A stretch of 64,000 nucleotides of DNA from Streptomyces sp. NBC_00299 (GTDB taxonomy: Bacteria > Actinomycetota > Actinomycetes > Streptomycetales > Streptomycetaceae), in contig NZ_CP108040.1 of assembly GCF_036173045.1 (NCBI RefSeq), positions 124,001 to 188,000 on the forward strand, in the 5' to 3' direction. Below the pieces are notes generated by a model. That model had not been told where the DNA came from. It worked only from the letters and a program-made list of their open reading frames with translations, and did not search any database. Each line of letters begins with the position of its first letter. The first letter of the stretch is position 1. The position numbers were made by a program, and so were the translations under genes. Shown in pieces: positions 61,916 to 64,000 of this stretch.

Positions 61916-64000
61916 CCGGTCAACTCCGTGAACGTGATGTCGCCTCCGGCGACGGACAGCAGCCGCGCCGGTTCCAGCCGGGCCGGGCCGGGGCCCGGGC
62001 CGGTCACCATGACCGGGCCGGGGCAGGGCAGCCGCCCCTGGGCGTCCGGCGTGACGCCCGGCGCCGAGAAGCGGGTGAGGAGCACGGCCCTGACGCCGGG
62101 GACGCCCTGCGCCGTGGCGGTGATCTGCGAGCGGTGCACGGCGGTGCCGAACGGCCGGGCCGATCTGCCGAAGTCGCGGACGAGAGCGGCGCGGACCGCG
62201 GCCTCCACGCGGGGCCGGGGCAGGTCCGGGTCGGAGGCGAGGGCCAGTGCCAAGGTCATCGGCAGATCGACGAAGCCCGCGATGCGCAGGCGCGTCCCCG
62301 GCGGGGCAGCCGCGACGAGCGCGGCGTGCAGACCGGCCACCAGGTCCGAGCCCGGCGCTGGTGGCGCGAGGGAAGTGGTGGCGACCGTGAGGCACACGAA
62401 CCGCCGCAGCCCCGCGCGGAGTTCGACGGCCGATGCCTTGCCGACGCCCCGGTACGCTTGGGCGAACGCCTCGAAGTCCGTCAGGGACACCACCCGGTCC
62501 AGCGTCCGGACCGCCCTCGGTGCGGCGGTGCGCAGCTCCTCGATCGTCTCGGCGTCGCTGCCGCCCTCCGCGGCCAGGGGGTTGGTCACGGAGGCCACAC
62601 CGGTCACCGGCGTGACGATCTGCGTCAGCTGGCCGTCCGGGAGGTTCCCCGCCGACCCGCCGCCGACGCGGTAGAGGGCGACGACGTTGCCGGTCCCGCT
62701 GGGCAGCCGCCCGGCGAACCGCAGCTCGGACCCGCCGTCGGGCCGCTCGGTGACCTGGAACCGGTGGCTGTCGGGCCCTTCGCCGTACAGCGTGTCGGCG
62801 GGCTCGTAACGGCGGTCGTCGACCCGGGCCTCGATCGCCGGGGCGTACCCGCGGGGTCCCGGCGCGGCGACATGGGCGAGTGGCGACTGCCCGAGCGGGA
62901 AGCGCGGCAGGACGGCCGCCGGGTCGCCGGACCCCAAGGTCTCGGCGCCCGTGGCGGGCGTCAGCGCGTGCGAGGACGGCACGACGTTGCCGATCACGGT
63001 CAACGTGGCGTCCGTCCAGCGGCCTGCCAGGGCCGCGTCGAACACCACCAGCGTCGCCTGCCGTACCGGCGAGCCGCCGCTGTGGTGTTCCACCCGCAGG
63101 ACCGTCGCCGCCTCGGTGACCGTCCTGCCGCCCGCTGTCCGCCCGGTGAGGATCACCTGCCGTCCGGGCGGCAAGGTCGGTTTCCCGGCGAGGTAGAACC
63201 GGTCGGGAAGGTTCTGCGGGGGGAAGCCCGGGTGCTGCGGTGGCGCGGGCTCGCCGCCGGGCCCCGGGTCGGTGACCGGCAGCACGCGCTCCTGGAGGTG
63301 TGCGAGGAGCGTCCCGCGGGCCGTCTCCCCATGGATGACCGTTTCGCGGACCTTAACGTTGAAGTCCTGGCACAGGTCGGGGTTGAGGGTGATCCGGGTG
63401 CACCGCGCGGAGAGCCCGAAGTCCGTCTGGGCGGTCTCCCGTACGGCGGAGACGCGCGCCACGCCGACCGGCGGGTCCGCGGAGGCGGCCTCCAGGACCA
63501 CGACGCGGTCCGGCGCGGCCTGCGGATGCACGGTGTCGAGGTGGATGTTCCAGAGGCCGTCGTGGTCGGACAGGGCGCCCATGACGAAGTTCTTCCACTC
63601 GACGGGCAGTCTTTTCGACGGCAGCTCCTCGCCGTGCTCGATCCGTACCGCGTCCGGCATGAACGTGATGTCCGGCGCGGTAGCGCCGAACGCCTGGGCC
63701 CGCTGCCCGAGGAGGATCACCGTGCCCGGCCCCGAAGGCTCCGTCAGAACAGTGTCCACGGAAAGCAGTTGCCCCCCGGCGAGGGTGAGCACGGTACGGG
63801 CCGGTTCGGCGGAGGCGGCGACGTCCACGTCCGTGACCCGGGCCAGGAGCCAGGACGACGTCCCGTCCTCGTCGCTCCCCGCGTGGACAAGCACCCGGTC
63901 GCCGGCCCGGGCCCCCAGGGTGATGCCCTCGACCTCGACGCTCCTGGTCCCCTCCGATACCGGTGGCAGCGCGAACGCGCGCAGCGGCGGCAGCGCGTTC
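61912..64000 (-). CDS. Baseplate J-like assembly protein, N-terminus beyond the window
   Basis: The frame is open to the window edge, so about 695 residues are visible and the start lies at higher coordinates. The C-terminal half is the gpJ-type core: VTNPLAAEGGSDAETIEELR, TAAPRAVRTLDRVVSLTDFE and AFAQAYRGVGKASAVELRAG. The N-terminal half is beta-rich (LLARVTDVDVAASAEPART). This protein forms the hexameric baseplate ring of contractile injection systems. The stop overlaps the next start (ATGA), so the three genes are tightly coupled. Sheath and tube genes should lie upstream, outside the window. Confidence 0.8.
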   Translation of the reverse strand, partial: NALPPLRAFALPPVSEGTRSVEVEGITLGARAGDRVLVHAGSDEDGTSSWLLARVTDVDVAASAEPARTVLTLAGGQLLSVDTVLTEPSGPGTVILLGQRAQAFGATAPDITFMPDAVRIEHGEELPSKRLPVEWKNFVMGALSDHDGLWNIHLDTVHPQAAPDRVVVLEAASADPPVGVARVSAVRETAQTDFGLSARCTRITLNPDLCQDFNVKVRETVIHGETARGTLLAHLQERVLPVTDPGPGGEPAPPQHPGFPPQNLPDRFYLAGKPTLPPGRQVILTGRTAGGRTVTEAATVLRVEHHSGGSPVRQATLVVFDAALAGRWTDATLTVIGNVVPSSHALTPATGAETLGSGDPAAVLPRFPLGQSPLAHVAAPGPRGYAPAIEARVDDRRYEPADTLYGEGPDSHRFQVTERPDGGSELRFAGRLPSGTGNVVALYRVGGGSAGNLPDGQLTQIVTPVTGVASVTNPLAAEGGSDAETIEELRTAAPRAVRTLDRVVSLTDFEAFAQAYRGVGKASAVELRAGLRRFVCLTVATTSLAPPAPGSDLVAGLHAALVAAAPPGTRLRIAGFVDLPMTLALALASDPDLPRPRVEAAVRAALVRDFGRSARPFGTAVHRSQITATAQGVPGVRAVLLTRFSAPGVTPDAQGRLPCPGPVMVTGPGPGPARLEPARLLSVAGGDITFTELTG

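Noticed and set aside
1..64000. CRISPR arrays, rRNA genes, riboswitches and telomere-type palindrome clusters.
   Set aside because: I looked for regularly spaced repeats, rRNA signatures and clustered terminal palindromes and found none.

Overview
This 64 kb window is GC-rich actinobacterial DNA, almost certainly from a Streptomyces. The evidence is GTG/TTG starts, Streptomyces-type small families (DUF6461-, DUF6233- and DUF6292-like), several Streptomyces-style insertion sequences and, decisively, a tap-tpg pair (33912-36668) that caps the telomeres of linear Streptomyces replicons. The many insertion sequences and broken genes suggest an accessory region, such as a chromosome arm or an integrated or free linear plasmid. 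No telomere is visible. All family names are from recognition by eye; no database search was run.

Layout. 1-10.9 kb: the end of a NucA/NucB-type secreted nuclease, a DUF6461-like protein, a VanZ-like membrane protein, small secreted proteins, a lipoprotein and a DUF1906 protein, broken up by a dead IS5-type element, an IS1380/integrase chimera and a TPR remnant. 10.9-24.6 kb: the most striking structure, two convergent RHS polymorphic-toxin genes forming a 6,142 bp inverted repeat around a 1,374 bp centre. The two genes encode the same first 1,972 residues but different C-terminal tips; one tip has a probable immunity gene behind it, the other does not. 25-32.5 kb: a Doc-like toxin-antitoxin pair, a secreted-type endo/exonuclease fold protein, an odd initiator tRNA, and remnants of TPR, P450, NF041680-type transposase and Tn3 genes around an intact IS256 transposase. 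32.5-40.9 kb: a SUKH protein, a zeta-toxin stub, tap-tpg, a sigma-factor pair and tiny membrane proteins. 41-50 kb: a possible tail-tube-like protein behind an IS701 element, a secreted HNH nuclease, a Y-family polymerase-like protein without catalytic acids, and small Streptomyces families. 50-56 kb: a membrane/coiled-coil pair, a second Doc-like pair, a two-gene winged-helix operon with a repeated 20-mer that also forms a hairpin loop, and an IS5-type element. 56-64 kb: lamin-tail and ISL3 remnants, then three translationally coupled minus-strand genes for the baseplate of a contractile injection system, running off the window.

How they fit together. The window mixes replicon maintenance (tap-tpg, two toxin-antitoxin pairs, possibly the winged-helix operon), inter-bacterial conflict (RHS toxins, nucleases, SUKH, injection-system baseplate) and transposition debris. 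The RHS inverted repeat is the best candidate for something new: its geometry lets homologous recombination flip the centre, exchange the tips between two identical delivery genes and keep the arms identical.
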